Source: Chamaecrista fasciculata (Eukaryota; Streptophyta; Magnoliopsida; Fabales; Fabaceae). From it: a DNA stretch of 64,000 bases. Both the position numbers and the translations under genes were made by a program. Below the pieces are notes generated by a model. That model ran no database searches. It was given only the letters and a program-made list of their open reading frames with translations, and had not been told where the DNA came from. Shown here piece by piece: positions 24,801-34,405 of this stretch; position 1 is the first letter of the stretch, and each line of letters starts with the position of its first letter. The stretch spans positions 5,211-69,210 of the forward strand of contig QANZ01027585.1 in assembly GCA_003254925.1 (NCBI GenBank), written 5' to 3'.

Positions 24801-25829
24801 AGGTTAGTGGGAGCACAATTGTGTTCTTGGTACTATATGTCGATGACATATTACTCATTGGAAATGATATTCCAACCTTAGAGATTATAAAATCCTGGTT
24901 GGGAAAATCTTTCTCAATGAAGGACTTAGGAGAAGCTGCCTATATTCTAGGCATCAAGATCTATAGAGATAGATCTCGTAGGCTTCTTGGATTGAGTCAG
25001 AGTACGTACTTGGATAAGGTATTGAAGAGGTTCAATATGCAAGATTCCAAGAAGGGATTCATACCGATGAATCATGGGCTGACCCTGGGCAAGAAACAGT
25101 GTCCTAAGACACTTGTTGAGCGAGGGCGCATGAGTGGAATTCCTTATGCTTCGGCCATAGGATCCATCATGTATGCCATGTTATGTACTCGACCCGATGT
25201 GCCGTTTGCCCTAAGCATGACGAGTCGATTCCAACAAGACCGTGGTGAGGATCATTGGATCGCTGTCAAGAATATCCTTAAGTACTTGAGAAGGACTAAG
25301 GATGAGTTCTTGGTTTACGGTGGAACTGATGAGGAGCAATGTGTAAGGGGTTACACAGACGCTAGTTTCCAAACCGACCAAGATGACTTTAAATCGCAGT
25401 CAGGATATGTGTTTCTCCTGAACGGTGGCAGCGTGAGTTGGAAGAGTTCCAAGCAGAGCACGATTGCCGATTCTACAACGGAGTCCGAGTATATTGCAGC
25501 ATCGGATGCAGCAAAGGAGGCTGTGTGGATTAGAAAGTTCATCTCCGAGCTTGGTGTGGTTCCGACCATTTCTGATCCCGTTACCCTGTATTGTGACAAT
25601 AGTGGTGCTATTGCACAAGCCAAGGAGCCCCGGTCCCACCAGAGGACCAAACATATACTCAAACGTTTTTCACCTTGTCAGGGAGATGATTGACAGAGGT
25701 GATGTGAAGATATGTAAAGTAGCAGGGGAGGATAACGTTGTTGATCCTCTGACGAAGCCTCTTGCAAGGGTCATACATGAGCGGCATGTATCGTCGATGG
25801 GGATTACACGCATTGATCAGTGTACCTAG
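21862..25829 (+). pseudogene. Element A gag-pol, broken by stops and frameshifts
   Basis: This is a Ty1/copia gag-pol polyprotein. From ATG 21862 it is open for 537 codons: gag, a basic tail, the zinc knuckle CFFCQKPGHWKRNC (about residue 253), protease (WVLDTACGSHIC), the GAG-pre-integrase HCRLGH...CESC region, and the first integrase Asp (HSDVCGPM). TAG at 23476-23478 replaces a sense codon. The frame resumes to about 24010, where a deletion near CTTCCGATAAGG shifts it. It runs on through RT to 24794-24796 (TAA for TAC, just before YVDD), then through YVDD and RNase H to an extra T near 25670. The integrase catalytic Glu is Lys here (GVSKRRN against GVSERRN). It is not functional. Confidence 0.95.
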
Positions 25830-25863
25830 GAGTAGGAACAGCTAGATTGATGATTGTACCCTA

Positions 25864-25878
25864 GTGCAAGTGGGAGTC
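25864..25878 (+). promoter_or_regulatory. Polypurine tract of element A
   Basis: GTGCAAGTGGGAGTC lies immediately upstream of the 3' LTR start at 25879. It is the usual plus-strand primer position and is identical to the tract before the other 3' LTRs of the family. Confidence 0.75.
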
Positions 25879-27938
25879 TGTTGGAGATTGTGCCCTAGGG
25901 CCAATCATTTTATGTGAAATGTTATGAACATTTGGCTTAATTTATAGAGATAAATTATTCAGTTATCATAATTAGCATGTTTACTATGATAGCGTCCGTG
26001 ATTAATTATGAGATAATTAATCTAAACCTGTCCCTGGTCGATTGTTTTCGTGGGAGCGAAAATGAACTAAGACCATCTTGACCTCGGTGCATAGAGATGC
26101 ATGCACTAGATGCCGGAACGAGAGTCATGGTGCAACTATGTAAAGGGTTACAAGTTGCTTGACTGGCCCGGAGAGTCCTGCATGGGTTTAGTCATCAGCT
26201 TGCCTCTCCTGTACGCCTGTCACGACGCCTTAGACTAAGGTCATCATTATTCCGGCGTTGCAGTTGTCAGACTTTGGCTTAGTCTAACGTCGCCCGTAGC
26301 AGGGTAGCCATAAGGGCTAAGTACGGGTTTGGTTGATTGCCGCGCTGAGGAATGTGGATTGGCCAAGATGGGATTTTGTCCCTCATTAGATTAGAGATAT
26401 CTAACTGGCGCCCTCGATGAGTCTGTCCAAGGAAAGGAGTGGCCACTCAAGAAATTGGGACTTACTTAGGAAATCGAGAAAGTTGTGGTTTAGATTATGG
26501 ATGACTTTCCTGTGCCTAATCCATGACCAAGATATCGTGTGACAATAGGGTCTATGACAAGGTGGTACTAAGGTTAAAGTCGGTTTTGGTAAAAACGATA
26601 ACTCACGTGTTTTGGGTGGTCGTGATGGCTTGCTAGAGTCCGCTTACGACTTGTAGGTCATAGAAATGACTTGCTGCCAACTTCACGTGGGGCCTGCTGG
26701 GTCACACATGAGCAGGATCAGGACACCGTTTAAAGGGACACGAATTAGGGTTAATTTGTGGGTCACTTCGGTGGCACAATTTAAGACATAGCAAAATGTC
26801 TGGGACATTAAGTCTTGTCTTAAATAATCTGCAGTTGTGAAATATTTAAATTTGTGGGACAAGTTTAAATATAATAATTGTTAAATGATTAATAGGGATT
26901 AATTATTTACAATTAAAATATTAGGGAAAAATAAATCAGATAAGATTCCTAAAAGTTAGGAGATTATTGATTTATAAAATTCCCAATATTGGTTTGAGGG
27001 TGGCGCCTCATTTTGTGTATTTAGATTAATAAAATTGTTTTATTAATTTAAATAATGAGTTTGATTTCAAAAGATTTGATGGAAATATCAAAAGATTTGA
27101 ATCAAATAGATTTGGTGAGATCTCAACTCAGAATCCTTGGAGAATCATGACTTCCTAATTGTTAGGAATGTTTTTTATTTATAAAATTCCAAGATAAAAA
27201 GAGGAGGAGATGGCGCATTGCTCTGTGGGTCCCATGGGAAGATTTGATCTTCCATTTGATTCTCAGAGATTGCATTTTGAATTTAAATTGAAATATTAAG
27301 GTAATATTTCAATTAGAAATTCAAGTCCTATAATTATAATATTATTGGAATATCATGATTTTAGGAATATTAAAATCACCAAAATTATGTTTATAAATAG
27401 GGAGCAAGTCGACTTGCCCCCGCTAGCCCAAATCCTAGCTCACTTTGTGAATTTTCTTCCTCCTTGTAGAGAGAGAGTGAAAATCGCCACTTTGGTCTTA
27501 GAGAGAGAAGAGGTCAAATTTTCCTAAGGTGTTAGATAAAATTCGCCTGGTTCCAGAGCTAGGTTTTTGAGAGTAGGAAAACAAAAGGAGTTTTGTGTTT
27601 CCTTGCTCCTTGCGCCACCTTGTTCCTGAATCAAGAAGGAGTTCTTGAGTTCATACACTGTAGATTTGATCCCTAGTTCTTTTGGAGAAAAGGACAGAAG
27701 GCTAGCACCTTGGTGCCCGACAAACTGTTCGTGTGGATCACCCGCGGAGGGAGGACACTGCGAGTGGACTTCTAGGACACGCCTTGTACAACCAACCGTT
27801 TGAAACTCGTGAGGTATACCTCTATCTAAAAGTTTTAAATTCTGCTAGCGGATCCGTTCGGGAATTCTAGGACTAGGCGCTTTAAATTTTATTTTATATT
27901 TCTGCTTCCGCTGCGTTTGGCGCCTAGGATTCCCAACA
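25879..27938 (+). mobile_element. Element A 3' LTR
   Basis: This 2060-bp LTR runs from TGTTGGAGATTG to GGATTCCCAACA. The likely TATA box is TTATAAATAG at 27391-27400. It is followed by GTAAG, the right copy of the target duplication. It aligns with 6649-8717 without large rearrangement apart from a short replaced stretch around 7795 (27020 here). Confidence 0.93.
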
Positions 27939-27943
27939 GTAAG

Positions 27944-28238
27944 AAGTAGCTAACCTTTAACTGCTGGGTTGAGCTCTATTTATAGAGCAGAGCGAAGAGT
28001 GGTGGCCAACGCGTGGGGCGCACCACGTAACAACGCACGATCTCCACCAACGAGAGTGGTAGAGACCGAGAATTGCGGAGCAAGGCAATCGTTGGTGATT
28101 GCGTGTGGCATTGTAGGGCGGGCGCCAGCGGACTGGAGAACATGGGTCTGACCAAGTCCGAGGCCCATGATCTCCACCAACGAGAGTGGTGGAGACTGAG
28201 AATTACGGAGCAAAACAATCGTGGGTGATTGCGTGTCA
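27944..28238 (-). mobile_element. Gypsy-like LTR, 5' portion (split by element A)
   Basis: This is the upstream part, in minus orientation, of the LTR continued at 6477-6648. It contains CTATTTATAGAGC (about 27973-27985), the TATA box when read on the minus strand. It ends GCGTGTCA at 28238, the TG start of the LTR in minus orientation. It contains a direct repeat of about 68 bp with a 130-bp period (28039-28106 and 28169-28236). Confidence 0.7.
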
Positions 28239-28894
28239 TGATTGATATTTTCATTTCTTAACTGATTTTTTATTATGACAGTTTTATATTCTTTCGAATT
28301 GTGAAATGAAAGTGATAAAGTACTAATTTTCAATTCAAAATTATCGATCAAACCGGCGAGCCAATTCATTTTCAAGATCTATGACGAATACATTAAAATT
28401 CAAAATTTCATAAATTAGAATAATCAACAACCACATCCATGAACCTTTTTAGCTCTCAATCTTTAATCTTTTCACTGTCTATATATTTTTTGAATCTCTA
28501 TGTCGTTAGATTTTGAGATTGATATTAGTCAAATTAAGTGCAACTGTGTAAGAATAGTATATGTTTTACGTCATGTTTATTGAATTTTTTTAACAGAGTT
28601 CGAATTTATTAATTTCTCTTAATATTAAAAATACACTTAAGATTTTTCAATACAACGTTCATTATCAAAATGATATTTGGAGAGAAATAATATTTAAAAA
28701 TAGATGACGTAAATCAATCATGTAGAAATATAAGATTCCGGCCCAAAAGAAAATAATAATTATTCTTTCATCAATAAAAAAAGAAAAAAAATAGAGATTT
28801 CACATTATTTTTCGATTTGTGAAGGCTATTTTTGGTGGCTATGATTATTAATTTCTTTTTCATTTTGTGTTTTTTATAAGTATCTATAAAACAA
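28239..28894. other. AT-rich intergenic DNA
   Basis: I see no gene, repeat family or conserved signal here beyond homopolymer runs and general AT richness. Confidence 0.6.
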
Positions 28895-29334
28895 AGGGTA
28901 AATTACACTTTGGTACGAAACATGTCTTTGGATACATATTATTTAAGGACTAAAATGAAAACTATACAAATTTTTTGGGGCCAAAACATAATATTTGAAA
29001 AATATAGGACAAAAAATAGAATTATAAAATAGTCCCAATTCTGGAAAAGTTGTGCAATCTAGTCCTATTAAGATTTAAAATTTTGTGTTTTTAAAGACTA
29101 TTTTGAAGATATTTAAATATTTATGTTTTAGTAATTTCAGTTTTTTTTTCCTGCACTAAATTTACCTTTTATCCTCCAAAGATAATTAAAATTACAAAAT
29201 AACCCCAAAAATGTCATTTTTCGTTAATTTTTTAACGGAATTAAAGTTCAGAGTATCAAAATGTTAACGAAGAACCACATGGCACTAGAATGTCACTTCT
29301 TAAACCACAAGGTATAAGAAGTGTAATTCTCCTT
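28895..29334. mobile_element. MITE-like element
   Basis: This 440-bp segment has imperfect 16-bp inverted termini: AGGGTAAATTACACTT at 28895-28910, and AAGTGTAATTCTCCTT at 29319-29334, which is AAGGAGAATTACACTT on the other strand. It is flanked by a 7-bp direct repeat AAAACAA (28888-28894 and 29335-29341). It has no coding capacity. The superfamily is uncertain; the AT-rich flanks make the target duplication weaker evidence than its length suggests. Confidence 0.5.
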
Positions 29335-29341
29335 AAAACAA

Positions 29342-30442
29342 AAGTAGTCTCTGAATCTCACGACATGCACTTGCGCATTTCATGATGCGTTATTAATCAT
29401 CTATGCAGGATGCAGCTATATCGATTGGTGGCCTAACAAAGAGATTGAGAGATTGCCGATGAGGTTTGACTCACTTGATTATATTTCGCTCATGATAATT
29501 ATATGGTTTGGGTTTGATTTCTGGTGATGCCTCATTTGGTGGGTTATCTGTAAGTATCTTTGTAAATGCTCTTTGAGCCTCAAGGCCTGCCCTGACCCTA
29601 GATTAGAACGTCATCCCCTCACCTAAATTTTCTTTTACTAAAAAAAAAGAGATAGAGAGATTAAATGATGCAAATCATTACTAACTAATCTCAATTCTCA
29701 TCATATCAAACTGCCAAGAACATGCTATTATTAATTATTCCTCTTATTAAAGTCAAACATGAATTGATTGAATTTGAAACCATCATACATGCACACATTA
29801 CACATACATATTTCATTCTTTTTTTTTTTGTTGAATAAATGAGTCTTTTAAAGTTAATTCTATTCGGGCTGAAAGGTAAATATTTTAAAGTTCTCCTAAT
29901 AATATCGATTCTCATAATCGAAATAGAATCCTTATCGATACATGTTTCATTCTTTCTTTTCTTAAAGTGATCATTTTTCTTTTTAAATTGGCCAAAGTCC
30001 TATTTTGGTCCCCCAGTTATGCTCAGTGTTTCAAATTGATCCCCCAGTTATTTTTCGTTTTATATTGGTCCCCCAGTTATGCAAAATTTGACAAAGTTAG
30101 TCCCTCTAACAATTTCCATCCATTTTTCCATTAAAAAAAAAAAGACAAAATTGATTTTAAACTCCTAAAAGTTTAAACTTTTTGCATCAAGGACCTTTTT
30201 CTCTATAATAAAACCAAAATGTAAGAAAGAAGAAATACCTGGGGATTTTAGTTTATTTTATACAAAAAACACAACCTCCTCCCTCTCTGGCCCCACCATT
30301 TCCGGCCACACACCGTCGTCGCCTACCTGAACCACGAAAACTAACGAGTAACACAAAAAGTAACATACATAACCACGTACGCAACACTCACACAACATAG
30401 AAATCACCATAATCTTCTTTCTTTCTTTCTTCTTTAATCTAA
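29342..30442. other. Intergenic DNA with a repeat arm near 30000-30170
   Basis: Mostly unremarkable AT-rich sequence. At about 29995-30170 a phrase of the type TTGGTCCCCCAGTTATG is repeated three times and followed by a poly(A) run. This resembles one arm of the MITE/foldback elements common near plant genes, but I find no second arm. The stretch 30180-30442 would be the 3' untranslated side of the fragment at 30443-30784. Confidence 0.45.
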
Positions 30443-30784
30443 TCAGAAGAAATACGACGAACCCCCCAAATCAAAGCCCTCCTCCATCGGGCTGTGCACG
30501 TAATCCCCCGATTCAAATCCCAAATACGAGTACAACGCTGCCTCGCTCGACGTTGACGTCGCTGCCCCCATCTCCAAATACCCGAATTCGTTGTCGTAAT
30601 AAGCCGTCGAGCTCGGTGGCAGCTCCGTCTTGCTATCATCATACACTTGTTAGAAATGACTTAGGTTATTATCATTATATCCGTCCATCGACGGAATCGC
30701 TTGATTTTGAGGTGATATTTCCTCAGTATTTCCTAACCCTAAGAACATGTTGCATTCGGTGATGTGTATAGTCGGGTCGTATTG
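30443..30784 (-). pseudogene. C-terminal fragment of an unidentified gene, cut by element F
   Basis: On the minus strand one frame runs from the LTR boundary at 30784 to a TGA at 30443-30445. Its composition is higher in GC and more gene-like than its surroundings. It includes NMFLGLGNTEE and NEFGYLEMGA, is rich in acidic, Ser and Tyr residues, and ends GGSSYFF. An in-frame TAA at 30650-30652 interrupts it. The style recalls the C-terminal activation region of a plant transcription factor, but I do not recognise the family. The upstream part of the gene should lie beyond the right end of element F and is absent from the window. Confidence 0.5.
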
Positions 30785-30805
30785 TGATTGAGATTGTTCC
30801 CTAGG
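30785..30805 (+). mobile_element. First 21 bp of element F 5' LTR
   Basis: TGATTGAGATTGTTCCCTAGG matches the first 21 bases of the copia LTR with two substitutions. The last five bases (CTAGG) are the target duplication of element E. The LTR continues at 40470, after E and the second CTAGG (40465-40469). TATTG (30780-30784) should be the left target duplication of F. Confidence 0.8.
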
Positions 30806-32840
30806 TGTTGGAGATTGTGCCCTAGGGCCAATCAATTTTTTTGTTAAATATGTTATGAACATATTATTAATTTATGGAAGATAAATTAATGTGTTATCAT
30901 ATTATTAGCATGTTTACTATGATGACATCCATGATTAATTATGAGATAATTAATCTAAACTTGTCCCTGGTCGATTATTTTTGTGGGAACAAAAATGAAC
31001 TAAGACCAGCATGACCTCGGTGCATGAGATGCACGCACTAGATGCTGGGACGAGAGTCATGGTGCAATTACGTAAGGTGGTTACGAATTGCTGGACTGAC
31101 CCGGAGAGTCCTGCATGGGTTTAGTCATCAGCTAGTCTCTCCTAGTACGCCTGTAGCGATGCCTTTGACCTGAGGTCAATGACTATTCCAGCGTTGCAGT
31201 TGTCAGTCTTTGGCTTAGTCTAACGCTGCCCGTAACAGGGTAGTTATACGGGCTGAGTACGGGGCTGGTTGATTGCTCTGCAGTGGAATGTGGATTGGCC
31301 AAAATGGGATTTTGTCCCTCATTTAGATGAGAGATATCTAACTGGCGCCCTCGATGAGTCTGTCCAGGAAAATGCGTGGCCACGCTGGGATTTGGGACTT
31401 ACTCAAGGAATCGAGAAAGTTGAGGTTTGGATTATGGATGACATACCTGTGCCTAGTCCATGACCAAGATATCGTAGGACAATCGGATCTCTGACACGGA
31501 GGTACTGAGGTTAAGTCGTTTTTGGTTACAAACGATAACTCACGGATTTTGGGTAGTTGTGACGGCTTGCTAGAGTCTGCTCACAGCTTGTAGGTCAGGG
31601 GGATGCCCTACTGCCAACTTCATGTGGGGCCTGCTGGGTCACACACGAGCAGGAACTGAACACCATTTGAATGGGACACGAATTAGGGTTAATTCGTGGG
31701 TCACGCGAGTGACACGATTTAAGACACAGAGGAAATGTCTGGGACATTATGTCTTGTCTTAATTAATCTACAGATGACATATTTAGATTTGTGGGACAAA
31801 TTTAAATATTAATAATTGTTCATATAATTAATGAGATTAATTATAGACAATTTAAATATTAGGAAAATAATTCAGATAATGTTCCTAAGAGTTAGGAAAT
31901 TATTGAATTATAAAATTCCTAAATATATTAAGAGGCTGGCGCCTCTTGGGGTGTTATTTGGATAAATAAAAATGTTTTATTTAATTCAAATAATATTTGA
32001 AATTCAAATGGAGATTTAAAATTCAAAAGATTTGGTGAGTATCTCTCAGAATCTTTGGTGAATCAAAAATAAGGAAGTTTTTGATTAATTAATTTCCAAG
32101 GGAATTTGAAGGAGGGAAGGCGCCATCTTGGTGGGTCCCTTTGGGAGATTTGATCTCTCAATTTGATTCTCCAAGATTGCATTTTGAATTTAAATATAAT
32201 ATTAGAGTAATATTATAATTATAAATTCAAGGCCTAAAATAATTATATTATCAAAATATCTTTATTTTAGGAATTATTAAATCACCAAAATATCTCCCTA
32301 TTTAAGGGGGCAAGTCGACTTGCCCAAGGAATGCAATATTGAAACCCTAGTTTGATTTTCCTCCCACGAGTTAGAGAGAGAAAAATTCTTTGCACACACA
32401 TTAGAGAATTTCGACTTTCTCTAAGAGTTAGAGAGAGAATTCGAATTTGCTCTAGAATTAGGGTTTTGAGAGAAGAATAGGCAAGAAGGAGTTCTTGTGG
32501 GGGGATTCTTCTTAGCGCCACCTCTATTGCTGATTCAAGAAGAGTTCTTGGAATCAGAGGTCTTTAGATTGGTCCCAGAATTCTTTTGGAGAAAAGAATT
32601 GGAGGCTAGCACCTCGGTGATCAAAGAAACTGTTCGTGTGGATTACTGGCAGAGGGAGAACTCTGGGAGTGGACTCCGTGGAACTCGCCCCGTACAACCA
32701 TCGATTTGAAACTCTGAGGTATAACACTAACCAAAAGTTTTAAATTCTACTAGCGGATCCGTTCGGGAATCATAGGACCTAGGCGTTTTTTTTAATTTTA
32801 TTTTTGCTTCCGCTGCCTTAGGCGCCTAGGATTCCCAACA
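30806..32840 (+). mobile_element. Element E 5' LTR
   Basis: The LTR runs from TGTTGGAGATTGTGCCCTAG to GGATTCCCAACA. The likely TATA region is CTATTTAAGG at about 32299-32308, roughly 1.5 kb into the LTR, so U3 makes up about three quarters of it. The first 580 bp contain at least eight hairpins (30847-31385) whose stems covary with those of other subfamilies. Confidence 0.93.
30847..31385 (+). other. Hairpin series in the U3 region of the LTR
   Basis: There are eight short inverted repeats in order. SL1 is AATATGTT-ATG-AACATATT (30847-30865). SL2 is ATTAATTTAT and ATAAATTAAT around GGAAG (30866-30890). SL3 is GTTATCATA with TATGATGAC (30893-30926). SL4 is GATTAATTAT and ATAATTAATC around GAG (30933-30955). 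SL5 is TTTTTG-TGGGAA-CAAAAA (30978-30995). SL6 is GTGCAT-GAG-ATGCAC (31020-31034). SL7 is GCAATT then CGTAA pairing with TTACG then AATTGC (31064-31091). SL8 is the palindrome GCGTGGCCACGC (31374-31385). All recur in the other LTRs. The role is unknown; the sequence would be present in the 3' end of the genomic RNA. Confidence 0.7.
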
Positions 32841-32841
32841 G

Positions 32842-32854
32842 TGGTATCAGAGCC
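32842..32854 (+). promoter_or_regulatory. Primer-binding site of element E
   Basis: TGGTATCAGAGCC, one base after the 5' LTR, is complementary to the 3' end of initiator Met-tRNA. Confidence 0.92.
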
Positions 32855-34405
32855 ACGCTAGTTCTAGGATTTAAAACTTATGTTTGTGCATGAGATGTAT
32901 GAATTTTTGTGTTTTGTGTTTACCGCTTTCAAACAAATTGGTTTTACAAAGAAATCCACCGATCAGTTTTCTTAAAATCAATCTACAGAAAAATTGTGCA
33001 AATTATATGTATGAGATACATATAAGTCGATTGGATCGAAGGAAAAATTTTTCTTGATGTTCTAGGCCAAAATCGAAAATCCTGTATAATTATAATTAAA
33101 AGTGTTTTAATTATAATAATTATATAGGTGGCTGAAAATTATTAAAATTTGGAATTTTAAAATTTTTGGGGGTCAATATTTATAAATTCTTGAATGAGAT
33201 TCATGGTATTTATAATTATTGACAATAGGCCTAATCTCAAGAAAAGGCATGTTAAAATTGCACAGACCTAAATTAAAACACAATTTTAAAAGAGTTTTAA
33301 TTTGTGTGTTTTGTTACCGTGTTTGACAATAATTATATGAAGTGTTCATATTTGTATTGTGTGGTGTTGGATATGGCTCTAGGAGGTTTATTTCGGTAAA
33401 TACGGCCTGCGTGTCGTCTCCCTCTACTCTGGATGTAAAATTTAAATTTCTGTTTATACCTCAATGTAACTGGGGTTTATTCACGTGTAATTTTTATTTT
33501 TCCTTTTAGAAAGGTTCTCTCATTGGCTTGGGAGAACTCTAGGGTAGATGGGCCATATCTAAACACGGTTTCTTTTATGCATTTAGATGTATGAGATGCG
33601 CTAGATGTATGGTTTTAGGGCTGCGATTTTAACATGCTATTTATTTATTTTTGCGCTATTACGTATGCGATACGGGCGTGGGGTTTTGTATGAGATACAA
33701 AATCCAGGCACATGTTTGTATGTATGAGATACATGGGGGAGCAAACATGGCGCATGACTCGTTTAATTTTAAAATCAGGGTTTTTTAAAATTAAAAAGTC
33801 GGAACCATATTTTAATTAATTTTAAAATAATTCAAACCCTTTTAGTAAATTTAAGTAATTAATGCCATCGCTAAAACGCCCTGCCAAAATCTTGTTCATC
33901 GTAGAGCGGTGATCGCCTCCGCGACACGTATCTACCTTGACCTTGAGGAAGCACGGGTGAATGGGATTTTCAACACGATGCCTGTTGAAATCTTGGTACC
34001 TTTGAATACGGTGATCGCCTCCGCGACACGTGTTGCAGTTGGGCCTTGATGATATGGGGGTTGGCCTTTTGGGCCTCATTGTTTTGAATTTAGCCATTCA
34101 CATGTTTTACCGAGTGACTTAATGGGGTTATCAAAACGGTTTTGGACCCCAAGGCATTAGATGGGATAAACATGCCCTATCATGAGATGATAGTAGTCCC
34201 ATAAAGATCTAAGAGTCACATGAGATGTGATTGGTAAGAGTTACCTACCTAAATAACTAAAGGGTGCATGATCGCCTCCGCGACGGTAAACTTTAGTGAA
34301 ATATGGATCTTAGCCACCAACTAATAAATTTCACTGGGTTTTATAAAATGGTGGATACAATTTTATTTCCTGCTAATTAAAGCTTTTCATATCTTAATTG
34401 TAGAA
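32855..34405 (+). other. Untranslated leader of element E
   Basis: This 1.55-kb non-coding leader has three copies of TGATCGCCTCCGCGAC (33910-33925, 34012-34027, 34269-34284) and a set of strong small hairpins: TATATGTAT-GAG-ATACATATA (33004-33024), CGTAT-GCG-ATACG (33662-33674), TTTTGTAT-GAG-ATACAAAA (33684-33702), and CATGTTTG (33711-33718) with CAAACATG (33742-33749) enclosing ATGTAT-GAG-ATACAT. The region is where packaging and dimerisation signals of an LTR element would be expected. Confidence 0.8.

Larger units (their letters stand above)
6649..27938 (+). mobile_element. Copia element A, with nested elements inside
   Basis: Element A is bounded by TGTTGGAG at 6649 and CCCAACA at 27938, with a perfect 5-bp target duplication GTAAG at 6644-6648 and 27939-27943. 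Its own parts are the 5' LTR (6649-8717 plus 20313-20319), the PBS at 20321, the leader to 21861, gag-pol 21862-25829 and the 3' LTR 25879-27938. Everything from 8718 to 20312 is element B with its target duplication. Removing the nested DNA leaves an element of about 9.7 kb, the same size as element E. Confidence 0.9.

Noticed and set aside
8718-27938. Tandem LTR-internal-LTR-internal-LTR array from unequal crossing-over
   Set aside because: The GGATT duplication and the split end of A's LTR show nested insertion instead.
27969-28375. Overlapping ORFs on both strands at the gypsy-like LTR
   Set aside because: They coincide with the 130-bp duplication and run across the LTR boundary into intergenic DNA, so they are not genes.
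31183-31383. Antisense ORFs of 60-80 codons conserved in several LTRs (also 4517-4699, 38803-39003, 18800-19039)
   Set aside because: They are shared only because the LTRs are homologous. They span the hairpin region, start and stop differently between copies and have no protein-like motif.
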